Assembly: GCF_944323605.1 (NCBI RefSeq)
Contig: NZ_CALUTC010000001.1
Coordinates: 186,001 to 250,000, forward strand
DNA length: 64,000 nt
Source of the DNA: an uncultured Campylobacter sp.
GTDB taxonomy: Bacteria > Campylobacterota > Campylobacteria > Campylobacterales > Campylobacteraceae
Direction: 5' to 3'
Numbering within the stretch: position 1 is the first letter of the stretch; each line of letters begins with the position of its first letter. Shown piece after piece: positions 1 through 10,553 of the stretch. The notes under the pieces were generated by a model. It saw only the letters and a list, made by a program, of their open reading frames with translations, was not told the origin of the DNA and did no database searches. Position numbers and translations under genes: made by a program.

Positions 1-161
1 TTTCTTTTATGATACCAATATCCACCCCTCCTAATGCCATAGTTTTCAACCAAGGAGGCATAAAAGCTTTTGATATGATAAAATTTGGATTTTTGCTTAG
101 CATTGTTGGAATTGTAACTGTTAGTTTATTTGGTATTTGGTATTGGTGGATCTTTTTATAA
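1..161 (+). CDS. SLC13/DASS-type anion:sodium symporter, C-terminal fragment
   Basis: The window opens inside this gene. Reading from base 3, the last 52 codons give a conserved turn (MIPISTPPNAIVFNQGG) followed by a hydrophobic helix ending in WYWWIFL and a TAA stop. The motif with paired prolines and NAI is typical of the second substrate-binding hairpin of the divalent anion:Na+ symporter (SLC13/CitT) family, which moves di- and tricarboxylates or sulfate across the inner membrane. The substrate cannot be told from this fragment. The gene converges with the small membrane-protein gene on the other strand, the two stops lying almost side by side. Confidence 0.75.
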   Translation, partial: SFMIPISTPPNAIVFNQGGIKAFDMIKFGFLLSIVGIVTVSLFGIWYWWIFL

Positions 162-162
162 T

Positions 163-489
163 TTATTTTTTAAGTATCCAGCCTAAATAAAAGCAAAAAA
201 TACTTAAAACTATCATAAGCAAAATATCTTTTGAATAATTAAATACAAAGCCTATATTTATAAAAGCTAACATAAAAGCACCTGCTGCACTATATATACA
301 TATCACACTTAAAATTCCACTATCAGCACTTTTTCTACAAGGACAATTTTTATAAAGCTTTTTGAGTCTTAGTTGTTTTCCTTCTTGTGCTTCCTTGTGT
401 TTTTTTGCGAATTTCATACCAAGAAAAGAGAAAATACAAAGCACAATTAAATAATAAATTATGTATTTGTATAAATTTTCTAGCATCAT
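163..489 (-). CDS. small inner-membrane protein of unknown function
   Basis: A 108-residue protein with three predicted membrane segments, near residues 8-27, 57-78 and 84-104. Between the first two is a basic stretch rich in Lys and Arg with a CPC motif near residue 50. The ATG overlaps the stop of the upstream hydrolase gene by four bases, so the two are probably translationally coupled. A similar small hydrophobic gene sits beside the equivalent hydrolase in C. jejuni (recalled synteny, Cj0808c/Cj0809c). I recognise no functional domain. The CPC pair could bind a metal, but this is only a guess. Confidence 0.7.
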   Translation of the reverse strand: MMLENLYKYIIYYLIVLCIFSFLGMKFAKKHKEAQEGKQLRLKKLYKNCPCRKSADSGILSVICIYSAAGAFMLAFINIGFVFNYSKDILLMIVLSIFCFYLGWILKK

Positions 490-1082
490 ATAGCTCTTAA
501 ATAATATTTTATAGTTCTATGTTCGTTAAAAAGAGATGTTTCATCTCCGTGTCCTGGAAGTAATCTTAAATTTTTTTCGTATTCTAATACCCTTTCTAAA
601 CTATCTTTCATAAGCGATGCGTCAGAATATGCAAAATCGTATCTACCTATACTAGATCTAAATAAAAAATCCCCACTAAATGCTAAATTTTCTCCGACAA
701 GTTCTATCATACAACAACCAGGAGTATGACCCGGAAAAAATAAAAATTTAAATTTGATTCCTTGTATATCTATCTCATTTTCATCTTTTATTAAAATATC
801 GGCTTGACTTTTTTTATGCCCTGTGTTAAAGGGATCTTTTAGCATAAATTCATCTTTTTCGTGTATGTAGATTGGTATTTTAAATTCTTGTTTTACAGAT
901 TCATTATCCCAAACGTGGTCAAAATGCCCGTGGGTATTGAGTATGGCTACCGGATTTTTAGCTTCTTTTTTTATGAAAGAAAGGGCATTTTCTCCCGGAT
1001 CGATTATATAATCCTTATCATCTATGTTTAATATATAGCAGTTTGTTGCATAAGCACCGCAAGCTTGTTTTTTTATTTGCAT
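486..1082 (-). CDS. metallo-beta-lactamase fold hydrolase (glyoxalase II-like)
   Basis: 198 residues covering one metallo-beta-lactamase domain. The zinc motif THGHFDH is at residues 50-56, the second-shell loop FPGHTPGC near 115-122, the SGDFLF strand with the bridging Asp near 137, and the last metal ligand GHGDET near 177. Short single-domain members like this are annotated as hydroxyacylglutathione hydrolase-like. Campylobacters lack a normal glutathione pathway, so a different thioester or ester substrate is likely (inference). It is transcribed divergently from nadE across about 58 bases and coupled to the small membrane-protein gene downstream. Confidence 0.88.
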   Translation of the reverse strand: MQIKKQACGAYATNCYILNIDDKDYIIDPGENALSFIKKEAKNPVAILNTHGHFDHVWDNESVKQEFKIPIYIHEKDEFMLKDPFNTGHKKSQADILIKDENEIDIQGIKFKFLFFPGHTPGCCMIELVGENLAFSGDFLFRSSIGRYDFAYSDASLMKDSLERVLEYEKNLRLLPGHGDETSLFNEHRTIKYYLRAI

Positions 1083-1140
1083 TTGTTTAACCTCAAATAC
1101 TAAAATATTAAAATTAAAGTATTATATCAAAGCTTAAAAA

Positions 1141-1887
1141 ATGAGAGATTATAAAAAATTAGAAAATTTTCTTTGTGATTTCATAGAAAAATATTGTAAA
1201 GAAAGTGGTGCAAATGGCGTGATTTTAGGACTTAGCGGTGGTCTTGATTCTGCATTAGTTGCTTGTCTTTGTAAAAAAGCTTTAAAAGACAATGTTTTTG
1301 CACTTTTAATGCCGACAAATAGTTCAAATGAAGCAAATTTAAAAGATGCTTTATCTCTGTGTAAAGACTTAAATTTAAAGCATAAGCTTATAAATATACA
1401 AAGTATTTTAGATAGCTTTATTCTTTCTTGCGATGATGTAGATAGAATTCGTATGGGAAATTTAGCTGCTAGGATTAGAATGTGCTTACTTTATGATTAT
1501 TCTGCTTTATTGTCTTATCTTGTAATTGGCACTAGCAATAAAAGCGAATTACAACTAGGATATGGGACTATATATGGGGATTTAGCTCACGCTTTTAATC
1601 CGATAGCACAGCTTTATAAAAGTGAAATTTTTTCCTTTGCTTCTTTTGTGGGTGTGCCAGATATTTTTATAAAAAAAGCACCTAGTGCGGATTTATACGA
1701 TGGGCAGAGTGATGAGCTTGATTTAGGTTTTTCATATGAAGAGATAGACGAGGTTTTAATGGCTATAGAAAACAACAAGGAATTAAGCTATTTTGATAAA
1801 AATTTAGTTGATATGGTTAAAGCTCGTATGAAAAAAAATGCTTTTAAGCTAAAAATGCCTAGGATAGCGGATATAAATGAGATTTAA
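1141..1887 (+). CDS. nadE: NH3-dependent NAD+ synthetase
   Basis: 248 residues, the usual size of the single-domain ammonia-dependent enzyme without an N-terminal glutaminase. The PP-loop LSGGLDSALV at residues 31-40 binds ATP pyrophosphate, and GTSNKSELQLGYGT near 130-143 is the NAD synthetase signature. The enzyme adenylates and amidates nicotinic acid adenine dinucleotide to NAD+ in the cytoplasm. It is the first gene of nadE-lpxK-thrC-kdsB. Its end overlaps lpxK by 11 bases, which suggests one transcript. Confidence 0.97.
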   Translation: MRDYKKLENFLCDFIEKYCKESGANGVILGLSGGLDSALVACLCKKALKDNVFALLMPTNSSNEANLKDALSLCKDLNLKHKLINIQSILDSFILSCDDVDRIRMGNLAARIRMCLLYDYSALLSYLVIGTSNKSELQLGYGTIYGDLAHAFNPIAQLYKSEIFSFASFVGVPDIFIKKAPSADLYDGQSDELDLGFSYEEIDEVLMAIENNKELSYFDKNLVDMVKARMKKNAFKLKMPRIADINEI

Positions 1888-2824
1888 AACTACTTGGCTT
1901 GATAGCTATTTTTATAATCCTAGTTTGTTTCAAAAAATTCTATCTTTTCTTTTATTGCCTTTGTCTTTTTTGTATCTTTGTGTAGCCTTATTAAATACAT
2001 TTTTTATAAAGAAACAAAATTTTAAACTTCCCATAATTAGCATTGGAAATTTAACTGTTGGAGGTTCCGGAAAAACACCTACTTGCAAAGCCTTAGCTAG
2101 TTTTTTAAAAAAAGAATGCGGTTTTAAAAATGTATTTATAATTTTAAGAGGATACAAAAGAAAAAGCAAAGGCTTACTTTTAGTAAAAATTCAAAATGAT
2201 ATAAAATGCACTGTTAAGGAAAGTGCAGATGAGGCTATGGAATATGCTTTTTATGATGATATAAATTCCGTGATAGTAAGCGAAGATAGAGTAAAAGCTA
2301 TTTTAAAAGCCCAAAATTTAGGGGCAGATTGTATCTTGCTTGATGATGCATTTTCTAAATTTTACATAAAAAAATTTGATATTTTGCTTGAGAATAATAT
2401 AAAACCTTATTTTAATTTTGTTCTTCCTAGTGGAGCTTACAGACTCCCTAAAGCTTTTAGGAAAAGAGCTGATTTTATAGCTAAAGAAAATGAAGATTTT
2501 ATAGTTTATTCTTATACGAAAGAAAATAGAAAAGCCATTTTGATCACAGCTATTGCTAAACCATTTAGATTATACGAACATTTTGCAAAGGCTAAAGCTT
2601 GTTATTTTTTTAAAGATCATTATGAATTTAAAAAAGAAGAGCTTAAAAACTTGCTTGAGAAACACAAATGCGATACACTTATGCTAACAGTTAAGGATTT
2701 TGTAAAAGTAAAAGATATGGGCTTTAAAACCCAAATTATAGAGCTTAACATAGAGCTTAAAGATTCTTTTAAGCAAGAAATAAAAAGATATTTAAAGGAT
2801 TTTGATGAAGCTTGTAAGAACTAG
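1877..2824 (+). CDS. lpxK: tetraacyldisaccharide 4'-kinase
   Basis: 315 residues. An N-terminal hydrophobic helix near residues 20-42 attaches the protein to the inner membrane. The Walker A motif is GGSGKTPT at 62-69, preceded by the family strand IISIGNLTV. LLDDAFSKF near 155 corresponds to the DDGFQ region of other LpxK proteins and is noticeably diverged. The enzyme phosphorylates the 4' position of the lipid A disaccharide precursor. It overlaps nadE at its 5' end and thrC at its 3' end. Confidence 0.95.
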   Translation: MRFKTTWLDSYFYNPSLFQKILSFLLLPLSFLYLCVALLNTFFIKKQNFKLPIISIGNLTVGGSGKTPTCKALASFLKKECGFKNVFIILRGYKRKSKGLLLVKIQNDIKCTVKESADEAMEYAFYDDINSVIVSEDRVKAILKAQNLGADCILLDDAFSKFYIKKFDILLENNIKPYFNFVLPSGAYRLPKAFRKRADFIAKENEDFIVYSYTKENRKAILITAIAKPFRLYEHFAKAKACYFFKDHYEFKKEELKNLLEKHKCDTLMLTVKDFVKVKDMGFKTQIIELNIELKDSFKQEIKRYLKDFDEACKN

Positions 2825-4214
2825 AAATTCTGAAATAGAGGTTGATTTTAAAGAAGCGGTTTTAAACCCTAGCACAGATGATAATTCTTTATATGCACCA
2901 AAAACATTGCCTAAATTTAACCTTAAAGATCTTAAAAATTTATCCTACAAACAGTTTGCATTAAAGCTTATACAAAGTTTTGAATTTGATGTAGATTATG
3001 AGGTATTTAAAAAAGCTTTGGATTCTTATGAAAATTTTGATGATAAAGACTGTCCTATATATATATTTAAGGCGAGTGAGAATCTTTATATAAATGAACT
3101 TTACCACGGACCAACTAGAGCATTTAAAGATATGGCTTTGCAGCCTTTTGGGGTGTTGTTAGATGAGCTTAGTAAAGACAAAAAATTTTTGATACTTTGT
3201 GCAACTAGCGGCGATACTGGACCAGCTACATTAAAAGCCTTTGAAAACAAAGATAATATAAAGGTTGTTTGTATCTATCCGCATCTTGGAACTAGCGAGA
3301 TTCAGGCATTGCAAATGAATACTATGCAAGCAAAAAATTTAAAGGTTATGCCTATAAGTGGAGATTTTGATACTGCACAAAATATTTTGAAAACTCTTTT
3401 AAATGATAAAAATTTTTCTGATAGCTTGTCTAAATTGGGTTACTGTTTATCAGTGGCAAATTCTGTTAATTTTGCTAGAATTTTATTTCAAACAATTTAT
3501 CATTATTATGTAAGTTTAAAGCTTAATAAAACTATAGATATTATCGTTCCAAGCGGTAATTTTGGAAATGCTTTAGCAGCGTATTATGCTAAAAAAATGG
3601 GAGCTAATATAGACAAGATAAAAATAGCCTCAAATTCTAATAATATATTAAGTGATTTTTTTACAAAAGGCGAATATGATTTAAGAGGCAGAATGCTTAT
3701 AAAGACTATTTCTCCGGCTATGGATATACTTATATCATCAAATATAGAAAGACTTATATTTGATAAATTTGGAGACAAAAGATGTAAAGAACTTTTTGAT
3801 TCTTTAAAAGAGTATTCTTTTTTTCAACTAAAAGAAGATGAACTTCAAGCTTTAAAGGAAGATTTTGAAGCAGACTTTTGTAGCGATATAGAGTGTAAAG
3901 AGTATATTAAAAAATTTTCTATAACCAGCATAATAGATCCTCATACTGCTACTTGTTTTAAACTTATAGATAAGAACAAAACACAAGTTATATGTTCTAC
4001 TGCTGAATGGACTAAATTTACTCCTAGTATGTATGAGGCATTGTTTGGAACGTCTTGTCATAGTGAAATGGAAGCTATGATAGATATAGCAGAAAGATAT
4101 GAGATTGGCATAAAAGTAGATATTTTGGATCTTTTTGATAAAAAGAAAAATGAATTAAAAATTTATGAAAGCAAAGACTTGAAAGATAATATTTTAGAAT
4201 GGATTAAAAAATGA
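2805..4214 (+). CDS. thrC: threonine synthase
   Basis: About 469 residues. I chose ATG at 2805 (MKLVRTRNSE) over the TTG one codon earlier. The PLP lysine lies in the motif ELYHGPTRAFKDMALQ near residues 98-113, and CATSGDTGPAT near 133-143 is the phosphate-binding loop. The enzyme turns O-phosphohomoserine into threonine. The length suits the long bacterial/fungal-type class. It starts inside the end of lpxK, and its TGA overlaps the kdsB ATG as ATGA, so the four genes look co-translated. Confidence 0.97.
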   Translation: MKLVRTRNSEIEVDFKEAVLNPSTDDNSLYAPKTLPKFNLKDLKNLSYKQFALKLIQSFEFDVDYEVFKKALDSYENFDDKDCPIYIFKASENLYINELYHGPTRAFKDMALQPFGVLLDELSKDKKFLILCATSGDTGPATLKAFENKDNIKVVCIYPHLGTSEIQALQMNTMQAKNLKVMPISGDFDTAQNILKTLLNDKNFSDSLSKLGYCLSVANSVNFARILFQTIYHYYVSLKLNKTIDIIVPSGNFGNALAAYYAKKMGANIDKIKIASNSNNILSDFFTKGEYDLRGRMLIKTISPAMDILISSNIERLIFDKFGDKRCKELFDSLKEYSFFQLKEDELQALKEDFEADFCSDIECKEYIKKFSITSIIDPHTATCFKLIDKNKTQVICSTAEWTKFTPSMYEALFGTSCHSEMEAMIDIAERYEIGIKVDILDLFDKKKNELKIYESKDLKDNILEWIKK

Positions 4215-4921
4215 TAATAATACCAGCAAGGTTACAATCTACAAGATTTGAAAATAAAATTTTGTGCGAATTAAAGGGTCTTCCTATGTTTGTGCTAACT
4301 GCTAAAAATATGCAAGAAGTAGATGATGTTTGCATAGCTTTAGATGATGAAGAAGTTTTAAATATAGCTAAAAAACACGGATTAAAAGCTGTTATGACCT
4401 CTAAAAAACACGAAAGTGGCACAGATAGGATAAACGAAGCTTGTGAAATTTTGGGCTTAAATGATGATGAAATAATAATAAATGTCCAAGCTGACGAACC
4501 TTTTATAGAAAAGGAAAATATAGCTAAATTTAAGGACTTTGCAAAACAGTGCCTTGCTAATGAAGCTTTTATGGCATCTTGTTACAAAGAAATTTCCAGT
4601 AAGCAGTGCGATGATTTTAATTTAGTAAAATTAGTTACCGATACTTCTTCCTTTGCCTTGTATTTTTCAAGATCAAAAATTCCATTTGAAAGAGATGAAT
4701 TTAAGGATAAATTCAAGGGGCATTTGGGTATATATGCTTATACTGTTAAATCTCTTAGAGAATTTTGCTCTTTTTTACCTTCTGCCTTAGAGCAGGCTGA
4801 AAAATTGGAGCAGTTAAGAGCTTTAGAGAATGGTAAAAAAATAAAAATGCTAAAAATAGAAACAAAAAGTATTGGCATAGATACGAAAGAGGATTATGAA
4901 AAAGCACTTGCTTTGTTTTAA
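4211..4921 (+). CDS. kdsB: 3-deoxy-manno-octulosonate cytidylyltransferase
   Basis: 236 residues. The N-terminal nucleotide-binding motif is IIIPARLQSTRFENKIL, followed by MTSKKHESGTDRINEA near 60-75 and NVQADEPFI near 94-102, all diagnostic for CMP-Kdo synthetase. It activates Kdo with CTP for inner-core lipopolysaccharide or lipooligosaccharide and, in capsule-bearing strains, for the Kdo linker of the capsule lipid anchor. It closes the nadE-lpxK-thrC-kdsB run, so two of the four genes serve lipid A/Kdo synthesis. Confidence 0.97.
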   Translation: MIIIPARLQSTRFENKILCELKGLPMFVLTAKNMQEVDDVCIALDDEEVLNIAKKHGLKAVMTSKKHESGTDRINEACEILGLNDDEIIINVQADEPFIEKENIAKFKDFAKQCLANEAFMASCYKEISSKQCDDFNLVKLVTDTSSFALYFSRSKIPFERDEFKDKFKGHLGIYAYTVKSLREFCSFLPSALEQAEKLEQLRALENGKKIKMLKIETKSIGIDTKEDYEKALALF

Positions 4922-4943
4922 CAAAAATTCAGTGTAAATTTGC

Positions 4944-4949
4944 TAAAAT
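4944..4949 (+). promoter_or_regulatory. probable -10 element of the fliP promoter
   Basis: TAAAAT preceded by TTTGC, 33 bases before the fliP TTG start. Campylobacter sigma-70 promoters often have only a recognisable -10 with a T-rich upstream region, which fits. No sigma-54 or sigma-28 motif was seen here. Confidence 0.4.
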
Positions 4950-4981
4950 CCATATCCTAACAACGCTAGAATGGACTTATT

Positions 4982-5719
4982 TTGAGAATTTTATTTTTAT
5001 TATTATTTTTATCATCTTTTTTATTTGCCGCACCAGAAGTTACAGTGCCAACTGTAAATTTAAGTCTTAGTGCTCCAGATACTCCGCAACAGTTAGTTAC
5101 AGTTTTAAATGTAGTTATAGTTTTGACTATATTAGCTTTAGCTCCTACTATAGTATTTGTTGCGACATCATTTTTAAGATTAGTCATAGTTTTTTCTTTT
5201 TTAAGACAAGCTCTTGGCACAACTACTATGCCACCAAATACTATAATAGTAACTTTTGCTTTGATATTAACCTTTTTTATAATGGAGCCAACTGCCACAA
5301 AAGCTTACAATGAAGGTGTAAAGCCTTATTTAGCAGAGCAAATAGGCTATGAGGAGGCTTTTAATTTAGCATCACGTCCTTTTAAGGATTTTATGCTTAA
5401 AAACACTAGAGAAAAAGATTTAGCTCTTTTTTATCGCATAAGAGACTTGCCAAATCCAAAAACGGTAGAGGAAGTGCCACTTACTATAATAGTTCCAGCT
5501 TTTATAATTTCAGAGTTAAAAACCGCTTTTGAGATAGGTTTTCTTATATACCTACCTTTTTTGGTTATAGATATGGTTATATCATCTGTGCTAATGTCTA
5601 TGGGTATGATGATGCTGCCCCCGGTTATGATTTCTTTACCATTTAAGCTTTTGATTTTTGTTTTGGTAGATGGGTGGAATTTACTTGTGCAAAAATTGGT
5701 AGAAAGCTATATGATTTGA
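4982..5719 (+). CDS. fliP: flagellar type III export protein FliP
   Basis: 245 residues. The TTG start gives a cleavable signal-like helix (residues 1-17, ending SSFLFAAPE), followed by the periplasmic stretch and the conserved FliP core: helices near 40-65, LRQALGTTTMPPN near 76-88, and the C-terminal segment MGMMMLPPVMISLPFKLLIFVL. FliP forms the export gate with FliQ and FliR in the flagellar basal body. It stands alone here, as flagellar genes are scattered in Campylobacter. It converges with the GDYXXLXY protein gene. Confidence 0.96.
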   Translation: MRILFLLLFLSSFLFAAPEVTVPTVNLSLSAPDTPQQLVTVLNVVIVLTILALAPTIVFVATSFLRLVIVFSFLRQALGTTTMPPNTIIVTFALILTFFIMEPTATKAYNEGVKPYLAEQIGYEEAFNLASRPFKDFMLKNTREKDLALFYRIRDLPNPKTVEEVPLTIIVPAFIISELKTAFEIGFLIYLPFLVIDMVISSVLMSMGMMMLPPVMISLPFKLLIFVLVDGWNLLVQKLVESYMI

Positions 5720-5727
5720 TCGGCTTA

Positions 5728-6243
5728 TTAATTAGATTCTAATGAAAATCCTCCTTCTTTATCATTACCGATTTGCGATTCTATATTAATTATCCTTGCC
5801 TTTCCATCTAATACTTTTGCAGTAACCACTACTTCTGTGCCTGTAAGTTTTCTTTCAAGCTCTAAGGCCCTTTCTTTTGTGGCAAAGTATTTATTTATGT
5901 ATTTTAATTCTAAATTTAAGCCATAAGTCCTTTTTGCTTCTATGAAAAGTCCTTCTTTTGGTTTTTCGTTTTCATAAAGTTTGTCAAAAGTATAAATTCC
6001 ATTCTCACCTTGCTTTAAGCTAACATAAAATTTTTCTTTACCATCCATATACCTATCTGCTTTTAAATTTAAATTATAGTTAAGTCTTACATAGTGTCCT
6101 GATAACAAATCTCTAGGATCATATCCACTTGCTAAAAGTTTTACTTCTTTTCCAAAATAAACAGGTAAAAAAGCCAATATAAACATAAGAGCTATTAAAA
6201 AAAATTGCAAAGCAAACGGTAAAATCAAGCCTTTATTTTTCAT
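5728..6243 (-). CDS. GDYXXLXY family membrane-anchored protein
   Basis: 171 residues with one membrane helix near 9-27 and the rest probably periplasmic. The sequence SGHYVRLNY near residues 48-56 matches the GDYxxLxY pattern that names the family. A second conserved part, FYVSLKQGENGIYTFDKL, follows. These proteins are commonly encoded beside a DUF2157 membrane protein, as here, where the two genes overlap by 11 bases. The biochemical role is unknown. Confidence 0.75.
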   Translation of the reverse strand: MKNKGLILPFALQFFLIALMFILAFLPVYFGKEVKLLASGYDPRDLLSGHYVRLNYNLNLKADRYMDGKEKFYVSLKQGENGIYTFDKLYENEKPKEGLFIEAKRTYGLNLELKYINKYFATKERALELERKLTGTEVVVTAKVLDGKARIINIESQIGNDKEGGFSLESN

Positions 6244-7414
6244 TCTTTTTCCTTAACAAAGTTGCAAAAAATGCTACTACAAACGTTAAAATGCCAAATA
6301 TAGCAAGATATACAAAAGATCTAAACAAATCTTCTGCAATTACAAAATTCATACAAGCCACAGCAAACACAGCAAAGAGTCCTAGGTAAATTTTATCTAT
6401 TTTTATCAGATAAAGTCCAAGACTTAGAACTAAAACTGAAAAATAAAAATACACTATATCAAGCTCGTATGATGTGTAAAGAGCAGATGTTACATAGTTT
6501 GCAATAAAGATAGCAAATATAAAAAAAGCTATAAAAAATCTTTTAAAATATATATTTAATAAAAAAAGCAAGATTAGCAATATATTAACCACATTTAAAG
6601 AAAATAAAGGCGTAATAAGAAATGTATCTTTTACATTAAAACTATAAAAAAGCAAGGTGAATATTAGTGTAATATATGATATATTGTAATAATTTTTAGC
6701 TCTTATGGCTATTAAAAATAATGGAATATACCAAGTAAGAAAACCTAGCATAAAATCATAATCATAAAGCCTTACTCCAAAAAATAAAAAATTTGCATAC
6801 ATAAATAAGAATATAAAATTAATAAAAACTAGAATTTTTGAAGCCATTAAAAACTGTATTAAAAAGCCCAAGATTAAAAATATAACAAAAAAATTCGCCA
6901 CAAAACTGTCTTGGCTATCAATTGCTAAGGTAAAAGATAAACAAGCAAAACAGTAGCTTTGTATAAAAAGCCAAAAAGAGTTAAAATGTGAGGCTAAAAG
7001 TAGGGCACAAAAAGCTGTTAGTAAAAGAGCTAAAGGGCTATTGTCTCCTAGATGATAAATTTGAGAAAGTAGTGCCATATTTGCCAATAATGCAAAGGAG
7101 CTAAAAAAGGCAAAGGCTATCTTTAAATTTTCATTTTTAAAAACAAAGCTTAAAATTTGAGCTCCAAGCAAAAGGCATAGTAAAAATATAGTTTGAAAGA
7201 CTCTTGATAAATCTTCCCAGTTGTAAGCTACTAAGCAAAGTAGTGATAAGCCTAAAAATAAAAATCCTACAATTACGGCTAAATATATGGAGTGGTTATT
7301 TTGTTTTAAATCATAATACTTTACTATCTTCTCAAAATTATCTTTGCTTATAAACTCTTTTAAATACAGAGTTTCAAGCTCTTTTTTTATAATAGCTTTT
7401 TTTAAATTAAACAC
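6233..7414 (-). CDS. DUF2157 multi-pass membrane protein
   Basis: 393 residues. The first 45 residues are soluble and resemble the DUF2157 start (a helical segment containing YLKEFISKDNFEKIVKYYDL). The remainder is almost entirely hydrophobic, roughly 10-12 helices. Its 3' end overlaps the GDYXXLXY gene, so the two probably form a two-gene operon read away from rpsL. No catalytic motif is visible, and a transport or envelope-integrity role would be a guess. Confidence 0.72.
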   Translation of the reverse strand: MFNLKKAIIKKELETLYLKEFISKDNFEKIVKYYDLKQNNHSIYLAVIVGFLFLGLSLLCLVAYNWEDLSRVFQTIFLLCLLLGAQILSFVFKNENLKIAFAFFSSFALLANMALLSQIYHLGDNSPLALLLTAFCALLLASHFNSFWLFIQSYCFACLSFTLAIDSQDSFVANFFVIFLILGFLIQFLMASKILVFINFIFLFMYANFLFFGVRLYDYDFMLGFLTWYIPLFLIAIRAKNYYNISYITLIFTLLFYSFNVKDTFLITPLFSLNVVNILLILLFLLNIYFKRFFIAFFIFAIFIANYVTSALYTSYELDIVYFYFSVLVLSLGLYLIKIDKIYLGLFAVFAVACMNFVIAEDLFRSFVYLAIFGILTFVVAFFATLLRKKNEK

Positions 7415-7534
7415 AATGAAGCCTTTTTTATGTTATAAAAATCTCATTATATCCAAATGTTCGTAAATATTTAAGTAAAATTAAGCTAAATTTAGCTAGT
7501 ATCTAGCTTTTAATTTTGTAAGAAAGGAATTACT

Positions 7535-7921
7535 GTGCCAACCATAAATCAATTGGTTAGAAAAGAGCGTAAGAAAGTTTTAGTAAAATCTAAATCTCCA
7601 GCGCTTAAGAATTGTCCGCAAAGAAGAGGAGTTTGCACTAGGGTTTATACAACAACACCTAAAAAACCAAACTCAGCTCTTAGAAAAGTTGCCAAAGTAA
7701 GACTTACTTCAGGCTTTGAAGTTATTAGCTACATCGGTGGTGAAGGTCATAACCTACAAGAACATAGTATAGTTTTAGTACGTGGGGGTAGGGTAAAGGA
7801 CTTACCGGGTGTTAAATATCACATAGTGCGTGGTGCGCTTGATACTGCTGGTGTTGCAAAAAGAACTGTATCTCGTTCTAAGTATGGTGCCAAAAAACCT
7901 AAAGCAGGTGCGGCTAAATAA
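7535..7921 (+). CDS. rpsL: 30S ribosomal protein S12
   Basis: 128 residues with the standard S12 sequence: [12 protein letters not shown] at the start, [24 protein letters not shown] near 29-52 and the [13 protein letters not shown] segment near 91-103. The codons for the lysines at the classical streptomycin-resistance positions (KKPN and RVKDLPG) are intact, so nothing suggests resistance. It starts with GTG after an AGAAAGGA Shine-Dalgarno sequence. It is first in rpsL-rpsG-fusA. Confidence 0.98.
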   Translation: MPTINQLVRKERKKVLVKSKSPALKNCPQRRGVCTRVYTTTPKKPNSALRKVAKVRLTSGFEVISYIGGEGHNLQEHSIVLVRGGRVKDLPGVKYHIVRGALDTAGVAKRTVSRSKYGAKKPKAGAAK

Positions 7922-7990
7922 TATAAAATTACAGACAAATCCTTGATTTGATTTTGTTTGAGTAAAATTTTTAAATTTGAAGGAAGATAA

Positions 7991-8461
<471 letters not shown>

Positions 8462-8473
8462 GAAAGGATTTGT

Positions 8474-10549
8474 ATGTCAAGAAGCACTCCATTAAAAAGG
8501 GTTAGAAATATAGGTATAGCAGCTCATATAGATGCTGGAAAAACTACCACTAGCGAAAGAATTTTATTTTTTACAGGTATGAGCCATAAGATAGGCGAAG
8601 TTCATGACGGTGCTGCTACAATGGACTGGATGGAACAAGAAAAAGAAAGAGGTATAACTATAACCTCTGCTGCTACTACTTGTTTTTGGAAAGATTTTCA
8701 AATAAATCTTATAGACACCCCAGGACACGTTGATTTCACCATAGAAGTTGAAAGATCTATGCGTGTTTTAGACGGTGCTGTAGCTGTGTTTTGTTCTGTT
8801 GGAGGAGTTCAGCCTCAAAGCGAAACTGTTTGGAGACAAGCTAACAAATACGGCGTTCCTAGAATAATTTTCGTTAATAAAATGGACAGAATAGGTGCAA
8901 ATTTCTATAACGTAGAAGAGCAAATAAAAACTAGACTTAAAGCAAATCCTGTGCCTATACAAATTCCTATTGGTTCAGAAGATGATTTTAAGGGCGTTAT
9001 AGACTTGGTTACTATGAAAGCCTTGGTTTGGGAAGATGATACAAAGCCTACAGATTATGTAGAAAAAGAAATTCCAGCAGAGCTTAAAGAAAAGGCTGAG
9101 GAATACCGCACAAAGATGATAGAAGCGGTATCCGAAACTTCTGATGAGCTTATGGAAAAATATCTTGGAGGAGAAGAGCTAAGCATAGATGAGATAAGAG
9201 CTGGACTTAAGGCAGGTTGTTTAAATTTAAGTATGGTTCCTATGCTTTGTGGAACTGCCTTTAAAAATAAAGGAGTTCAACCCTTGCTAGATGCTGTAAT
9301 AGCCTATTTGCCAGCTCCTGATGAGGTTGCAAATATAAAAGGAGAATATGAAGACGGCACAGAAACATCTGTAAAATCAACTGATGACGGCGAATTTGCA
9401 GCACTTGCTTTCAAGATAATGACCGATCCATTTGTGGGACAGCTTACTTTTATAAGGGTTTATAGAGGTAGTTTAGAAAGTGGTTCTTATGCTTATAACT
9501 CCACTAAAGATAAGAAAGAAAGAATTGGACGTCTTTTAAAAATGCACTCTAATAAAAGAGAAGAAATTAAAATTCTTTATGCTGGAGAAATAGGGGCTGT
9601 CGTAGGATTAAAAGATACTTTAACAGGCGATACTTTAGCAAGTGAAAAAGATAAGGTTATACTTGAAAGGATGGATTTTCCAGATCCTGTTATATCTGTT
9701 GCAGTTGAACCTAAAACTAAAGCTGATCAAGAAAAAATGTCTATAGCTCTTAATAAACTAGCACAAGAAGATCCTAGCTTTAGGGTTAGCACTGATGAAG
9801 AAAGCGGACAAACTATCATCGCTGGCATGGGAGAGCTTCATCTTGAAATAATAGTAGATAGAATGCTTAGAGAATTTAAGGTTGAAGCTGAAGTCGGACA
9901 ACCTCAGGTTGCTTACAGAGAAACAATAAGAAAAACAGTTGAACAAGAATACAAATACGCCAAGCAATCAGGAGGTAGAGGTCAATACGGTCATGTATTT
10001 TTACGTATCGAGCCTATGGAAGCTGGAAGTGGCTATGAATTTGTAAATGATATAAAAGGCGGTGTTATACCTAAAGAATATATCCCAGCTGTAGATAAAG
10101 GCATACAAGAAGCTTTGCAAAATGGTGTTTTAGCCGGTTATCCTGTTGAGGATGTAAAGGTTACTGTTTATGATGGAAGCTACCACGAAGTGGATTCCTC
10201 TGAAATGGCTTTCAAACTAGCTGCTTCTATGGGTTTTAAAGAGGGTGCTAAAAAAGCTGGTGCCGTTATACTTGAGCCTATGATGAAAGTTGAGGTTGAA
10301 ACCCCAGAAGAATATATGGGCGATGTTATAGGCGACTTAAATAAAAGAAGAGGACAAGTAAATTCTATGGACGAAAGAGGCGGAAATAAGGTTATCACCG
10401 CTTTTTGTCCTATGGCTGAAATGTTTGGCTATTCAACTGATCTTAGAAGTCAAACACAAGGTAGAGCTACTTATACTATGGAATTTGATCATTATGATGA
10501 GGTTCCAAAAAATGTTTCTGAAGAGATAATTAAAAAAAGAAACGGTTAA
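8474..10549 (+). CDS. fusA: translation elongation factor G
   Basis: 691 residues. G1 is [13 protein letters not shown] near 17-29, G2/switch I includes [14 protein letters not shown] near 56-69, G3 is DTPGHVDFT near 80-88 and G4 is NKMD near 135-138. Domains II-V follow at normal length. The GTPase drives translocation and, with RRF, ribosome recycling. A hairpin terminator and a tRNA gene follow. Confidence 0.98.
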   Translation: MSRSTPLKRVRNIGIAAHIDAGKTTTSERILFFTGMSHKIGEVHDGAATMDWMEQEKERGITITSAATTCFWKDFQINLIDTPGHVDFTIEVERSMRVLDGAVAVFCSVGGVQPQSETVWRQANKYGVPRIIFVNKMDRIGANFYNVEEQIKTRLKANPVPIQIPIGSEDDFKGVIDLVTMKALVWEDDTKPTDYVEKEIPAELKEKAEEYRTKMIEAVSETSDELMEKYLGGEELSIDEIRAGLKAGCLNLSMVPMLCGTAFKNKGVQPLLDAVIAYLPAPDEVANIKGEYEDGTETSVKSTDDGEFAALAFKIMTDPFVGQLTFIRVYRGSLESGSYAYNSTKDKKERIGRLLKMHSNKREEIKILYAGEIGAVVGLKDTLTGDTLASEKDKVILERMDFPDPVISVAVEPKTKADQEKMSIALNKLAQEDPSFRVSTDEESGQTIIAGMGELHLEIIVDRMLREFKVEAEVGQPQVAYRETIRKTVEQEYKYAKQSGGRGQYGHVFLRIEPMEAGSGYEFVNDIKGGVIPKEYIPAVDKGIQEALQNGVLAGYPVEDVKVTVYDGSYHEVDSSEMAFKLAASMGFKEGAKKAGAVILEPMMKVEVETPEEYMGDVIGDLNKRRGQVNSMDERGGNKVITAFCPMAEMFGYSTDLRSQTQGRATYTMEFDHYDEVPKNVSEEIIKKRNG

Positions 10550-10553
10550 ATTT

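Noticed and set aside
5728-7414. DUF2157/GDYXXLXY pair as part of the ribosomal operon
   Set aside because: The two genes are on the opposite strand from rpsL and read away from it.
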